Assembly (NCBI GenBank): GCA_021776735.1
Contig: JAJFFH010000011.1
Span: 124,001 to 188,000, forward strand
From: Planctomycetota bacterium
GTDB taxonomy: Bacteria > Planctomycetota > PLA2
DNA: 64,000 nt
Reading direction: 5' to 3'
Both the position numbers and the translations under genes were made by a program. The notes beneath the pieces were generated by a model. That model was not told the DNA's origin and searched no databases. It saw only the letters and a list, made by a program, of their open reading frames with translations. Numbering within the stretch: the first letter of the stretch is position 1; every line of letters starts with the position of its first letter. Shown here piece after piece: positions 15,601 through 24,280 of this stretch.

Positions 15601-17745
15601 CAAGTCGAGAATCCCGCTCGGGGTGCCCGGTCCTTCGGCTATCGCCTTGCCGCGCATGTAGATCGCGGTGTCCGGCGAAACGCTCAGGGTGACTACCTTG
15701 GTGAACGGTGTCTGGTTGTTGGTCGGGTGGGCGATCGGCGCGGGGCCTGCAAAAAAGTCCAGGCCCTGGAACGTGATCGCCTGAAAACCGCGGTCGGTCG
15801 GGGTGCCCGTGAATGATCCGTTGGTTGCCGACGTCGCAACGCCATCCAAGGTCATACCGTTCGGAAGACCGGCCACGACCAAGCCCGGTGTCGCGTGGCT
15901 CGTGTCGAGCGGGAACGACGTGCTCAAGGTGTAGTTACGTGCGGCCAAAGCGCTCGGATAGGTGTTGGCGGTGAACCCGACCGGGTAGGGAACCAGCAGC
16001 GGTACGCCGCCGCCGCCCACGATGGTGTCGCCCGGATAGGGCAAACCATCGACGCCCGGCGCCAAGGCACCGTTCACGATGAAGGGCGCGTCCGGAGCAT
16101 CAAAGACAACCGCGATCGTCTTGTGCGCACCACGCAGCCCGGTCACCGGGTGCTGGCCGTTCGACTCGCCCCCCGGGAACGGGATGAAAGCGGTCGTGTC
16201 CTGCGTCAGCGGGTTCATGACCGAGGCAAACACGCGAACACTGACCTCAATGTTGCCCGCCGTGTCCGAGGAACGCGGAACGCCGAAGAACTGACCCGTC
16301 CGCGGATCGATCTCCAAGCCGAACAACTGCTTGTCCAGGGGGTCACCGTCGGTGATAGCCAGGTCGGACGTGTTGTCGATGAACTCGAGTTCGAAGCTCA
16401 GGGGCGGTACGCCGCCGCTGGCGTTAATGAACTCGTTGAAGTCCACCCCCGCCTTGCCGGGGAGGAGCACCACGGTGTCGATCACGATGTCCGGAATCGT
16501 CACCTGAACGATGTACGCCTTGCGGTCGATGACGTCATCGCCCTTGTCCGGCGTGCCCCGGGTGTCGATCGCTTGCACGATCGCGCGATACCGCAGCGGG
16601 GTCACATGGATAGTGTTGTCGAACGGCAGGAAGAACGCATTTTGGTACTGGTCCATCGTGAACGGGTACTTGCGTCGCTGCAGGCCCGAGTCCACAGGCG
16701 GCGTGAACGAGGGATGCGTGCCCTCGAACAGGTCGTCGAAGTAGTCGGAGAACAGGATCGGAAGATCCGTTCCGAGGGTGTTGTCGCCCGCGAGACCGGG
16801 CACGTTGCCCGCGAGTCCGCCGGACGTACGGCGCGAGTTCTGCGCCGGCCCGCCGTCGATGGATGCGCGCTGGAACCACTCCGGGTCCAGGCCCGCGCCG
16901 CCGGCGTGGTTGTCGATGGCGCCGACCGGACCGCGTGGTGACTGGAAGCCACCGAACTGGACCTTTTCGTTGCCCGCCTGAAGGACGAACCAACCGCCGT
17001 CCGAGAAATCGTTCTCGAACTTGTCGCCGCTTGTCGGCCCCTCGTCCAAGTCGAACGAGGCGTCGATCGTGCCGTCGGCCACGGGAGCATCGAACTGCGA
17101 AAGTTCGATCTCGCGCGGGATATAGATGTTGAGGAGACGGCTTGAGGTACCGCCAGCCACGAAAAAGCTGGACGAGAAAAACGCCTGCGCGTTGGCCGGG
17201 TTCACGAACGTGATCGTGTCCGGGAAAGCGGGCAGCGCGGGGTCGATCGTGCCTTCGGCCGCGGTCGGCGTCAGAACCTTTACAGATCCCTCACCGACGT
17301 TGATCACGAAGTCCTGGGTCACCAGAAGATCCGGCTGGTCCGTGTTCTGCGCCAAGCCCCCCAGGGCACCGGTCGAAACCGCTTGGACGGTGAACGCGAA
17401 CGAGCCGGTCTCACGCGGGAAGCCGATCAGGCGCGCGTGGCCGGTGAGGGCACCGTTGGGATCCGGAAGCCCGTCGCCGTTGTCGTCGGCGCGGTCGTTG
17501 AGCAGCCGCACTCCTGTCGGCAGGACGCCCGAACGGATGGCGAAGCGGTCCGGAAGAGCCGCGCCGCCATCGGTGTTGAAGAAAACGACGCTGTTATACA
17601 GCTCACCGGCGCCTGCCGCCGGGAGTGTCTGCGTCGCGAACTCGATCGAAGCCACGGTGGTGTCGACTGGGGAACCGCTTCCACAGCCGACAATCAACGC
17701 GACCAGGATCAACAGGGCAAAAGCCCCACGATCGGTCTTCATCAT
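12700..17745 (-). CDS. Giant lipoprotein with putative Ig domains and propeller-like region, paralogue 2
   Basis: 1,681 residues, four fewer than paralogue 1 and alignable end to end by eye. It has the same lipobox (LIVGC), the same three putative-Ig stretches and the same repeat-rich C-terminal half ending KLDDNPDTED (KLNDNPDTAD in the other). GGAGGA is placed just before ATG 17745. The upstream dyad and the downstream terminator are also duplicated. Substitutions are spread along the protein and the frame is intact, so both copies look selected. They may be antigen-like or environment-specific variants of one surface protein; no enzymatic motif was found. Confidence 0.85.
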   Translation of the reverse strand: MMKTDRGAFALLILVALIVGCGSGSPVDTTVASIEFATQTLPAAGAGELYNSVVFFNTDGGAALPDRFAIRSGVLPTGVRLLNDRADDNGDGLPDPNGALTGHARLIGFPRETGSFAFTVQAVSTGALGGLAQNTDQPDLLVTQDFVINVGEGSVKVLTPTAAEGTIDPALPAFPDTITFVNPANAQAFFSSSFFVAGGTSSRLLNIYIPREIELSQFDAPVADGTIDASFDLDEGPTSGDKFENDFSDGGWFVLQAGNEKVQFGGFQSPRGPVGAIDNHAGGAGLDPEWFQRASIDGGPAQNSRRTSGGLAGNVPGLAGDNTLGTDLPILFSDYFDDLFEGTHPSFTPPVDSGLQRRKYPFTMDQYQNAFFLPFDNTIHVTPLRYRAIVQAIDTRGTPDKGDDVIDRKAYIVQVTIPDIVIDTVVLLPGKAGVDFNEFINASGGVPPLSFELEFIDNTSDLAITDGDPLDKQLFGLEIDPRTGQFFGVPRSSDTAGNIEVSVRVFASVMNPLTQDTTAFIPFPGGESNGQHPVTGLRGAHKTIAVVFDAPDAPFIVNGALAPGVDGLPYPGDTIVGGGGVPLLVPYPVGFTANTYPSALAARNYTLSTSFPLDTSHATPGLVVAGLPNGMTLDGVATSATNGSFTGTPTDRGFQAITFQGLDFFAGPAPIAHPTNNQTPFTKVVTLSVSPDTAIYMRGKAIAEGPGTPSGILDLTAALAEPRMTPLFQQAAIFRTDTGSPAGLINSAIPGMLDVIPVLIPNGGSKSHVDKSIPSITGFWPAESGSDDQWDGRADSALRHLQQEFVWLQANNKSHARVFLLGETRIKNFAGSITARSPDAKRYQQYVANGKRVVMVADPLTGSAWFPAILENDNANHGVSFGCEYVQTRGNENFTEGQNGTGYFAYVEHGQLHTRGAREMHTQGLGSFIEPREQASTFVVKTSQGRSGSTVAMSQDGMWCATGLFGGDQAKILIWRTDGQPIPAGLLGSPNLEGLDGQDLDGNVLPDSSAIIQLGGTNRDLAGDSIMFVPNGILFLKTNSLSTVFGVSMTDGHISAKSANTRLTLNGAGTGPLANSVDGMFIPDRDHLKGVVQKPSYSVQFAWASNEAADGAMGPDKIAFLAGDNGYKREFTDLAGSRDGWQMSANRRKAVLFMELSDGPTGFDAAASTITDLTGSDPEIQGDFMSPGAPGDGQDWLVLSKSGDYAAVGREGRNDREEASTFVHRAPTFASPQNSSNPSFSGWVANHDILIISTGGDDLDTGKGGSQHVLYLGTGDTVAANPPNPPSMPAYASGSNYFNANLKRMQGLHFSADEQVLYLQYAGDIRPPTYFGDDEGWGVNADSGLGSTTFNSIGAEIIAQVRFLDEDGDAVNFTSTGTFSNNITNGLDDLNGVTGVGDTSADFGSTGSQNIMWSRFSSENGDFLYYIVDGVQDRNFIVGFNTSGNVINGHDPHAPFSPHAPEVAFEQIDYGHYNFENRFAAAPGGVALNGRDASGVVCVIGNDASSPNSPTDLEVYAFDANRGTDLVAVTSAVTDGNANAINHLYVSADGNTLVGQRSETTAPSRSGRTTLNGENDLFCVNNLHAVVFGGAAPNAFMVSEDRSHGASVAFIGEGTISGPQVVVFSAADQTGGNETWDDRTLRAGQLSPGGGDTAAVMDSIRSHYAVIVAGRKLDDNPDTED

Positions 17746-17785
17746 GATTCCTCCGAACTCTCTCGTTTCGTAGATTCGTCGCACC

Positions 17786-17814
17786 CGAACACCGAGGGCC
17801 CAACCTTGTGTTCG
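17786..17814 (-). promoter_or_regulatory. Conserved dyad upstream of lipoprotein paralogue 2
   Basis: CGAACAC (17786-17792) is inverted at 17808-17814, as in paralogue 1. A separate perfect hairpin (CCGCGGAT, 5-base loop, ATCCGCGG; 17823-17843) lies just upstream and is not shared. Confidence 0.45.
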
Positions 17815-17916
17815 ATTCGTGGCCGCGGATCCGGAATCCGCGGTTCACCAATAGTATGAGTGCTCGGCCGACAGATTTCCAGACCGTAGGTGGAAATTAT
17901 TGCTCTCGGGTGTCCC

Positions 17917-17981
17917 GGGCCGGTTCAGACCGGCCCCCTACGCGCAGAGATCCTGCGCCAGCACTGCCCGTTATCGGGCAG
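17917..17981 (-). terminator. Two hairpins after nuoN, possible transcript end
   Basis: GGGCCGGT-TCAG-ACCGGCCC (17917-17936) and CTGCCCG-TTAT-CGGGCAG (17964-17981) follow the nuoN stop at 17990. Neither has a T-run, so this would be a weak or factor-dependent terminator, or only an mRNA-stabilising structure. Confidence 0.4.
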
Positions 17982-17989
17982 CCCCCCCC

Positions 17990-19492
17990 TTATCGGGCGG
18001 CCATGAGGGCTTCGGCCGCGTCCTGGGCCATGGCCACAAAAGGCTGGACCAGGAATCCGAGGACGAAAATCCCGATCAGGCAGACCCAAAGTACCGCCTT
18101 GAGCGGCTTGGCGACGACCAGCCCGTCCAGACGGGTGTCCCCTTCCGGCGCCTCGACCATGTAAAGCTGCTTGACGACGCAGAGGTAGTAGTACATCGAC
18201 ACCACCACTCCAGCGGCCCCGACGAACGCCACGGTGTAGGCCACCGGCGTGCCGAGTTGAACGACCGCCTGAAACACCAAAAACTTGCCGAAGAAGCCAG
18301 CCATGGGCGGCACCCCGGCGAGGGACAGGAGGCCGCAGGTCAGGACAAGAGCGAGGAATGGTGATTTCCGGCCCAGCCCGGCGTAGTCGGTGATCGCGTG
18401 GGATCGTAGCGCACCGTTGACGATGATCACGACGGCGAAGACGCCCAGCACGGTGAACAGATACGCCATCAGGTAGTAGACGACCGCCGCGAAGCCAGCC
18501 TCGTTGAACGCCAGTACGCCCATCAGGACATAACCCGCGTGGCCGATGGAGCTGTACCCCAAGAGACGCTTCATGTTGCCCTGCCACAGGGCGCCGAGGT
18601 TGCCATAGAGCATGGTCGCCGCAGCGATCAGGGCAAACAGGCCGGCCCAGGCGCCGGTCGCCAGGATGATGCCGGCATCGCCGTCCGGCCCGAGGCACGC
18701 CCGGACTACCTTGAGCAGAAGCACGAATCCGGCGGCCTTCGAGCCCATCGACAAGAACGCGGTGACGGGTGATGCCGCGCCCTCGTAAACGTCCGGCGTC
18801 CAGACCTGGAAAGGCACGGCAGCTATCTTGAAACAGAGGCCGAGCACGGTGAGGAGCAGCCCGAACTCCAGAAGCGCGGCGTTGCCGCCGACCCCGTCAC
18901 TCGCTTCCGTCAGCGCAATCTTGTGAAACCAGAGGCTCTCGGTGGCGCCGTAGATGAACGCGATCCCGAGGAGCAGGAAGGCGGTCGCGAGGGCCCCCAA
19001 GACGACATACTTGATGCCGGCTTCAATGGCCCGCTCGTCGTTGCGCTTGAAGGCGGTCAGGCAGTAGAAACTGACCGTGATGAGTTCGAGCGAAACAAAC
19101 AGCCCGGCGAAGTCGCGCACGGAGCAGACAAAAAACATCCCCAAGGTCGCCATGAGCGCGAGCAACCGGAACTCGCCATGGCCGCGGTCCACGCGCTTGA
19201 GCCACGTGTCCGCCATCGCCATGACAAAGAGCGCGGTTGCTCCGAAGATCGCCTTGCAGACGATCGAAAAGCCATCGACCCCGTAGTGGCCCAAGAACGC
19301 CGTGGCAGGCGTATCGACAAACCACCCTTGCAGCATCGCGCAACCAGTCGCCAAGAGCAGGCCCAGCCAAGTCGTGCGACCGAGGCCGCCCTTGTTGTCC
19401 CAGCGTGTCCGCGCGTCCTGGAACAGGACGACGAGGATCGTGGCCGACAGGATCCACTCCGGCGCGGCGAGTGCAACGTTGAACTCCCTCAC
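17990..19492 (-). CDS. nuoN: NADH-quinone oxidoreductase subunit N
   Basis: 500 residues, about 14 membrane segments, an antiporter-like proton-pumping subunit of complex I in the inner membrane. Family motifs include SLELITVSFYCL with the conserved Glu, the Lys in EAGIKYVVLGAL, and AAVPFQVWTPDVYEGAASPVTAFLS, which carries the discontinuous helix characteristic of NuoL/M/N. Its ATG overlaps the nuoM stop by four bases (ATGA). It is the last gene of the nuo operon, and two hairpins without T-runs follow it. Confidence 0.97.
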   Translation of the reverse strand: MREFNVALAAPEWILSATILVVLFQDARTRWDNKGGLGRTTWLGLLLATGCAMLQGWFVDTPATAFLGHYGVDGFSIVCKAIFGATALFVMAMADTWLKRVDRGHGEFRLLALMATLGMFFVCSVRDFAGLFVSLELITVSFYCLTAFKRNDERAIEAGIKYVVLGALATAFLLLGIAFIYGATESLWFHKIALTEASDGVGGNAALLEFGLLLTVLGLCFKIAAVPFQVWTPDVYEGAASPVTAFLSMGSKAAGFVLLLKVVRACLGPDGDAGIILATGAWAGLFALIAAATMLYGNLGALWQGNMKRLLGYSSIGHAGYVLMGVLAFNEAGFAAVVYYLMAYLFTVLGVFAVVIIVNGALRSHAITDYAGLGRKSPFLALVLTCGLLSLAGVPPMAGFFGKFLVFQAVVQLGTPVAYTVAFVGAAGVVVSMYYYLCVVKQLYMVEAPEGDTRLDGLVVAKPLKAVLWVCLIGIFVLGFLVQPFVAMAQDAAEALMAAR

Positions 19493-21045
19493 CGCTCGGC
19501 TCCCTTCACGGGCTCAGCGTCGCCAACGCTCTTCGAAAGCGCCGGCAGATGCCGTACACCGCCCTTGATCGTGTCCACGATCAGCCGCGGGAAGCAGCCC
19601 GTCAGAGCCAGAACGACGATCAGCGCCACGAACGGGGCTTTTTGTCGCTTGGTCTGCGCGTCCTTGAGTTCCGCCCAGCGCGGGTTTTCCGGGCCGAGCC
19701 AAGTGTCCTTCACTGCACGCAGCAGGTAGGTAGCGGAGATCACGATGCCCCAGATGGCCGCGATCACGGGGATCCAGTAGGGAAGGACGAGATCGGTACC
19801 GGCCAGCGCAAAGCCGCCGGAACTCCACGCCCCGAGGATCACGAGCAGTTCGGAGGCGAAGTTGGCGAACCCGGGCAGGCCCGCCGAAGCCATGGCCATG
19901 ATGATGAAACAAGTGCCGATAAACGGCAGCTTCTTCAGCATCCCGCCGAGATCATCGACCACGCGCGTGTGGGTCTGCTCGTAGAACCAGCCGATCAGGC
20001 CGAACGCAAGCGCCGTCATGATGCCGTGCGCGAACATCAAGAACACGGCCCCGGCGAGTCCGGTCGTGTTCATCGTCGCCAGGCCTAGCAGCACGTAGCC
20101 CATGTGGCTCGAAGACGAAAACCCGATGATGAACTTCAGGTCCCGCTGCGCCATCGCGACGAGACCGCCGTAGATGATGTTCATGCAGCAGAGAACGCCG
20201 ACCCAGCCCATCCAGTATGACGCGCCATCCGGAAGTGCCTCGTAGGCGATCCGCAGCACCGCGAAGGCGCCGAGCTTCATCAGCACGCCGGCATGCAACA
20301 TCGACACCGACGAAGGCGCGGCGGCGTGACCGATCGGCGACCACGAGTGGAACGGCCACATCGGAATGATGGACGCGAAGCCCAAAAAGATCACCGGGAA
20401 CCAGGCGATCTGGAAACTCTCCGAGAATTCGTGCGCCTTCAGCGCGCGAATATCGAACGTGCCGGTCTCGGAATAGATGGCCAAGACCCCGACGAGCGCG
20501 AGCACCGCTCCCGCCGTGAGGTACAGGGTCAGCTTCATCGTCGCGTACTCCTTGGAGTACTTCGCGGCGCGACTGCCCCAGATCCCGATGAGCAGAAACA
20601 TCGGGATGACGGCCATCTCGTAGAAGAAGTAGAAAAAGAACAGGTCGAGCGACAAGAAGACGCCGAAGACGCCGACGACCAGCGCCATCAGCAGAATATA
20701 GTGCTCCTTGACGCGGTCCTTGATCGAGCACGAGACGTAGCAGCCGGCCCAGATGACGAGAGAGGTCAGCAAGACCATGGCGACGCCGATGCCATCGACC
20801 CCCAGCCGGAAGCTGAGGTTCATCGTCTCGACCCAGGAGACATCGATCAAGAACTGCCAGCGTTCGTCGCTGTCAGGCTTGTAGAAAAACCACATGAGCA
20901 CGGCGGCGACGAGACTCACCGTCACATGCCCGATCGCCAGGCGGCGAATCGCTTCCTTGTCGTTGTCGTTTTTCTCGGGCCTGAAAAACAGCCGGACACA
21001 CGCGACAAGCGGGGAGAGCAACACGACCAGTCCGAGCCAACCCAT
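19489..21045 (-). CDS. nuoM: NADH-quinone oxidoreductase subunit M
   Basis: 518 residues, antiporter-like pump subunit of complex I. It shows FFYEMAVIPMFLLIGIWG (conserved Glu), the broken-helix region PIGHAAAPSSVSMLHAGVLMKLGAF and FSSSSHMGYVLLG. ATG 21045 overlaps the nuoL stop by one base (TGATG) and was preferred over an upstream in-frame start at 21180, which would lie deep inside nuoL. Confidence 0.97.
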   Translation of the reverse strand: MGWLGLVVLLSPLVACVRLFFRPEKNDNDKEAIRRLAIGHVTVSLVAAVLMWFFYKPDSDERWQFLIDVSWVETMNLSFRLGVDGIGVAMVLLTSLVIWAGCYVSCSIKDRVKEHYILLMALVVGVFGVFLSLDLFFFYFFYEMAVIPMFLLIGIWGSRAAKYSKEYATMKLTLYLTAGAVLALVGVLAIYSETGTFDIRALKAHEFSESFQIAWFPVIFLGFASIIPMWPFHSWSPIGHAAAPSSVSMLHAGVLMKLGAFAVLRIAYEALPDGASYWMGWVGVLCCMNIIYGGLVAMAQRDLKFIIGFSSSSHMGYVLLGLATMNTTGLAGAVFLMFAHGIMTALAFGLIGWFYEQTHTRVVDDLGGMLKKLPFIGTCFIIMAMASAGLPGFANFASELLVILGAWSSGGFALAGTDLVLPYWIPVIAAIWGIVISATYLLRAVKDTWLGPENPRWAELKDAQTKRQKAPFVALIVVLALTGCFPRLIVDTIKGGVRHLPALSKSVGDAEPVKGAER

Positions 21046-22916
21046 CAGTGCGCCACCGTGTACAAGAAGAGAATCAGAATGGTCACTCCGCCCACGAAGC
21101 ACGACGCATAGAAGGCCAATCGTCCGCTCTGCATGCGGCGAAGCCGGTCCCCGGTCCATCGCGTGACACCGACCGGCCAACCGACAAGGACGCCGACGAC
21201 GATCGCCTCCTCGAACCAGCGGCAGCCCCGGGCAATCACCTGCTGGACGTTTTGGACCAACCAGTGGTACGAGTCATCGATGTAGTACTTCTCGACCAGG
21301 AGTGAATGGAGGCGCGGGAACCGTGCCACGATCTTCTCGCCCCCCCGGTGGCTCTTCTTGTAGAGCGCCAGCGCGATGAGGAAGCCGACGACGCCGGCCA
21401 CCGTGGAAACAACGGCGATGGTCGGGTCCATGTGCAGCGGCCCGGCGAACTTGCCGTGCCACGCCGAGAGGTAGTCCTGACCGTGGCCGTAATAAAACAC
21501 GAGACCGATCACCGCCGAGACGAAGGCCAGGAACTTCAGCGGTCGTGTCATCACCGGCGGCGATTCGTGCGGTGTCGCGTGGCCGCGGTACTCCCCGAAG
21601 AACGTGAGCAGCCACGCGCGCGTCATGTAAAGCGCCGTGAGAGCCGCCGTAACCGTGGCACCGATCTGGAGACCCACGAGGTGCTTTTGATGCAGCGAGT
21701 CGATGATCAGGTCCTTGCTGAAGAAGCCCGCCAGCGGCGCCAGACCCATGAGGGCGAACATGCCGATCGTGAAGCACCAAAACGTCGCCGGCATCTTCTT
21801 GCGCAGGCCGCCCATCTTGAACATGTCCTGCTCGTGGTGGCACCCGTGAATCACGCTGCCCGCGCACAGGAACAGGAGGCCCTTGAAAAACGCGTGCGTC
21901 GTGAGATGAAACATCGCGATGGAGTACGCGCCGGCGCCGAGCGCCATGACCATGTAGCCGAGCTGGCTCAAGGTCGAGTACGCGAGCACCTTTTTGATGT
22001 CGCGCTGCACGAGCGCGATCGTCGCCGCCAGGAACGCGGTGACCCCGCCTGTCGTCGCGATGAACATCGACGCGCCGCCGAGTGCCGTCGCGCCGACGCC
22101 GAGATCGAAGCACGAGAACGCGCGGATGATCATGAACACGCCCGCCGCGACCATCGTCGCCGCGTGCATGAGCGCCGAAACCGGTGTCGGGCCTTCCATC
22201 GCATCGGGCAGCCAGACGTGGAACGGCACCTGCGCGCTCTTGCCCATCGCGCCGACGAAAATGAGAATCCCCGCGAGCGTGAGCTGCCACTGCGGCCCGG
22301 AAACATCGCCGTCCTTGACTGCGTCGGCGATTTTGGCGAACTCAAACGAGCCGGTCAGGCTCCAGATCATCAGGATCCCGAGCAGGAACCCGAAGTCCGC
22401 CACACGGTTGGTCAAAAACGCCTTTTTGGCGGCGTCGCACGCGCTCGGCTTTTCAAAGTAGTACCCGATCAGGAGGTACGAACTCGCGCCGACCAGCTCC
22501 CAGAAGATGAACATCATCAGGAAGTTGTCGGCGAGCACGATGCCGAGCATCGAGAAGACGAACAGCGCGAACTTGGCGTAGAACCGGCCGATCGACGGAT
22601 CGCCCTTCATGTAGCCGCGGGCGAAAACAAAGATCGCGGAGCCGACCAGGCCGACGACGAGCAGCATGAGCGTCGACAGGTTGTCGACGAGCAGGCCGAT
22701 CGAGATCGTGAGGTCCCCGACGGTCATCCACTCGAACGAGGTCGTCACCGTTTCCGAGCGGAACAGCCAAAACACGAGCGACGTGGCCGCGCAGATGAAG
22801 ACCGAGAAGATCGCCAGCTTCGGGCCACCGGACGAGCCGCGCAGACGAGGCCGGACCAACAGCGTGATCGCTGCAATGAGCGGCGCCAGCAAGGTGACCC
22901 AGGCGAGAAAAGCCAT
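21045..22916 (-). CDS. nuoL: NADH-quinone oxidoreductase subunit L
   Basis: 623 residues, the largest antiporter-like subunit of complex I. It has FWELVGASSYLLIGYYFEKPSA (conserved Glu), GKSAQVPFHVWLPDAMEGPTPVSALMHAATMVAAGVF split across the broken helix, and a long C-terminal region that includes the lateral helix. It is preceded by the C-rich motif at 22917-22932, which on the coding strand is GGGGGCGCGGGGGC immediately before the ATG. The 13-base gap to nuoK is one of only two places where neighbouring nuo genes do not overlap. Confidence 0.97.
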   Translation of the reverse strand: MAFLAWVTLLAPLIAAITLLVRPRLRGSSGGPKLAIFSVFICAATSLVFWLFRSETVTTSFEWMTVGDLTISIGLLVDNLSTLMLLVVGLVGSAIFVFARGYMKGDPSIGRFYAKFALFVFSMLGIVLADNFLMMFIFWELVGASSYLLIGYYFEKPSACDAAKKAFLTNRVADFGFLLGILMIWSLTGSFEFAKIADAVKDGDVSGPQWQLTLAGILIFVGAMGKSAQVPFHVWLPDAMEGPTPVSALMHAATMVAAGVFMIIRAFSCFDLGVGATALGGASMFIATTGGVTAFLAATIALVQRDIKKVLAYSTLSQLGYMVMALGAGAYSIAMFHLTTHAFFKGLLFLCAGSVIHGCHHEQDMFKMGGLRKKMPATFWCFTIGMFALMGLAPLAGFFSKDLIIDSLHQKHLVGLQIGATVTAALTALYMTRAWLLTFFGEYRGHATPHESPPVMTRPLKFLAFVSAVIGLVFYYGHGQDYLSAWHGKFAGPLHMDPTIAVVSTVAGVVGFLIALALYKKSHRGGEKIVARFPRLHSLLVEKYYIDDSYHWLVQNVQQVIARGCRWFEEAIVVGVLVGWPVGVTRWTGDRLRRMQSGRLAFYASCFVGGVTILILFLYTVAH

Positions 22917-22929
22917 GCCCCCGCGCCCC

Positions 22930-23229
22930 CTAATCCTTGAGCAAGCTGACCCGGTCGGTATCGACCGTAAGCCGCAGCCTAAACAGCGCGATCACCATGG
23001 CCAAGCCGACGGCCACCTCGGCCGCCGCAACCGTGATCGCGAAAAAGACCATGATCTGCCCGTCGAGATTGCCTCGCCAGGCGCCAAAGCCAACGAAAGC
23101 GAGCGCGACCGCGTTGAGCATGAGCTCGACCGACAAGAGCACGATCAGGATGTTGCGGCGCGACATTACGCCGACCATGCCGATCGTAAAAAGCACGCCG
23201 GAGAGAGTGATCAGGTGGCCGACCGTCAC
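22930..23229 (-). CDS. nuoK: NADH-quinone oxidoreductase subunit K
   Basis: 99 residues, three membrane segments, the usual length. It carries the two membrane glutamates of the family in LLSVELMLNAVAL and AAAEVAVGLAMVIALFR. Small membrane-arm subunit linking the quinone site to the antiporter-like subunits. ATG overlaps the nuoJ stop by four bases. Confidence 0.96.
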   Translation of the reverse strand: MTVGHLITLSGVLFTIGMVGVMSRRNILIVLLSVELMLNAVALAFVGFGAWRGNLDGQIMVFFAITVAAAEVAVGLAMVIALFRLRLTVDTDRVSLLKD

Positions 23230-23738
23230 GTCAGCCTCTTCTTCGTGATCAGGACGGCCCCGACGATCGCGGCCAGCAGCAGGAAGGACGCGATTTCGAA
23301 CGGGAGCACGTATTCCATAAAGAGCGGTGCCGCGAGCGACTTCGTTTCACCGACGCTCTCGGCGGTCATCTTGATCGCGCCGTTCTTGGCGTCGTACAGA
23401 CCCGCCCGGCGGCAGGTCCACACGAGGCCGCCCAAAAATCCGGCCGCCAGCAGGACACCCAGGATGTGGAGACGGGGGCCCTCCAGAACCTGAAGATCCT
23501 CCTCGCGCAGGTTGAGCAGCATGATGACGAACAAGAACAGGACCATGATCGCGCCCGCGTAGACGAGCACCTCGACCACCGCGAGGAAGTACGCCTGGAG
23601 CAAGACGAAGATGCCGGCAATAGCGATAAACGAGACCGCGGCCCAGAGTGCTGCCGAGACCGCGTTGCGGCGGGTGATGGCGAGCAGGCCGGACACGGTC
23701 AGCAGCGCGGCGAAGAGCCAAAAGAAGATCCCGATCAC
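23226..23738 (-). CDS. nuoJ: NADH-quinone oxidoreductase subunit J
   Basis: 170 residues, five membrane segments. The diagnostic YAGAIMVLFLFVIMLLN, with the conserved helix-3 Tyr and pi-bulge region, is present. It starts with GTG 23738, overlapping the nuoI stop (GTGA). A longer frame to 24311 lies inside nuoI and is not used. Membrane-arm subunit near the quinone tunnel. Confidence 0.95.
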   Translation of the reverse strand: MIGIFFWLFAALLTVSGLLAITRRNAVSAALWAAVSFIAIAGIFVLLQAYFLAVVEVLVYAGAIMVLFLFVIMLLNLREEDLQVLEGPRLHILGVLLAAGFLGGLVWTCRRAGLYDAKNGAIKMTAESVGETKSLAAPLFMEYVLPFEIASFLLLAAIVGAVLITKKRLT

Positions 23739-24280
23739 TTGTCTTTCCACTTCATGATCCGGTCCTCGCGGATCCCGCCCATCGCATGCAGCTTGTCCTT
23801 GTCGTAGACGAACGACTCGCGGTCCGCGTAGACGATCTCGGCCTCCTTCACGAGGAAGATGGCCTCCTCCGGACACGCCTCTTCGCAGTAGCCGCAGTAG
23901 ATGCAGCGCAGCATGTCGATCTCGAAGCGCTCGGGGTACTTCTCGACCTTGTCTTCGTCCTCGAGTTCCGCCGGCCACATCGTGATGGCCTTCGGCGGAC
24001 AGACGAACTCGCAAATCTGGCACGCGACACATTTGCTCCGGCCCTCCTGATCCATGACCAGAGCAGGGGCACCGCGGAAGTTGTCCTTGAAGTCCCAGCG
24101 CTCCTCCGGGTACTGCATCGTGATCGCCGTCTTCTTGTTCTCCCAGCGGAACAAGACGTCGGTGAGCACGCCGAAGAACCGCTTGATGGTCATCCCAAGA
24201 CCCTTGACGACGGGGCCGAGGTACCAGCGCTCCAAAAACGAGAGCTGCGGACGCTTGACGACGCGAACTCGGTTCTTCAT
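23735..24280 (-). CDS. nuoI: NADH-quinone oxidoreductase subunit I (2 x 4Fe-4S ferredoxin)
   Basis: 181 residues. Two classic 4Fe-4S motifs, CVACQICEFVCPP (~91-103) and CIYCGYCEEACPEEAI (~129-144), ligate clusters N6a and N6b, which carry electrons to N2 in NuoB. ATG 24280 overlaps the nuoH stop (TGATG). The longer frame to 25357 runs through nuoH and is not real. Confidence 0.97.
   Translation of the reverse strand: MKNRVRVVKRPQLSFLERWYLGPVVKGLGMTIKRFFGVLTDVLFRWENKKTAITMQYPEERWDFKDNFRGAPALVMDQEGRSKCVACQICEFVCPPKAITMWPAELEDEDKVEKYPERFEIDMLRCIYCGYCEEACPEEAIFLVKEAEIVYADRESFVYDKDKLHAMGGIREDRIMKWKDK

Noticed and set aside
17917..17981. Hairpins after nuoN as an attachment or recombination site
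   Set aside because: They are ordinary GC-rich inverted repeats next to a gene end; no integrase or direct repeat accompanies them.
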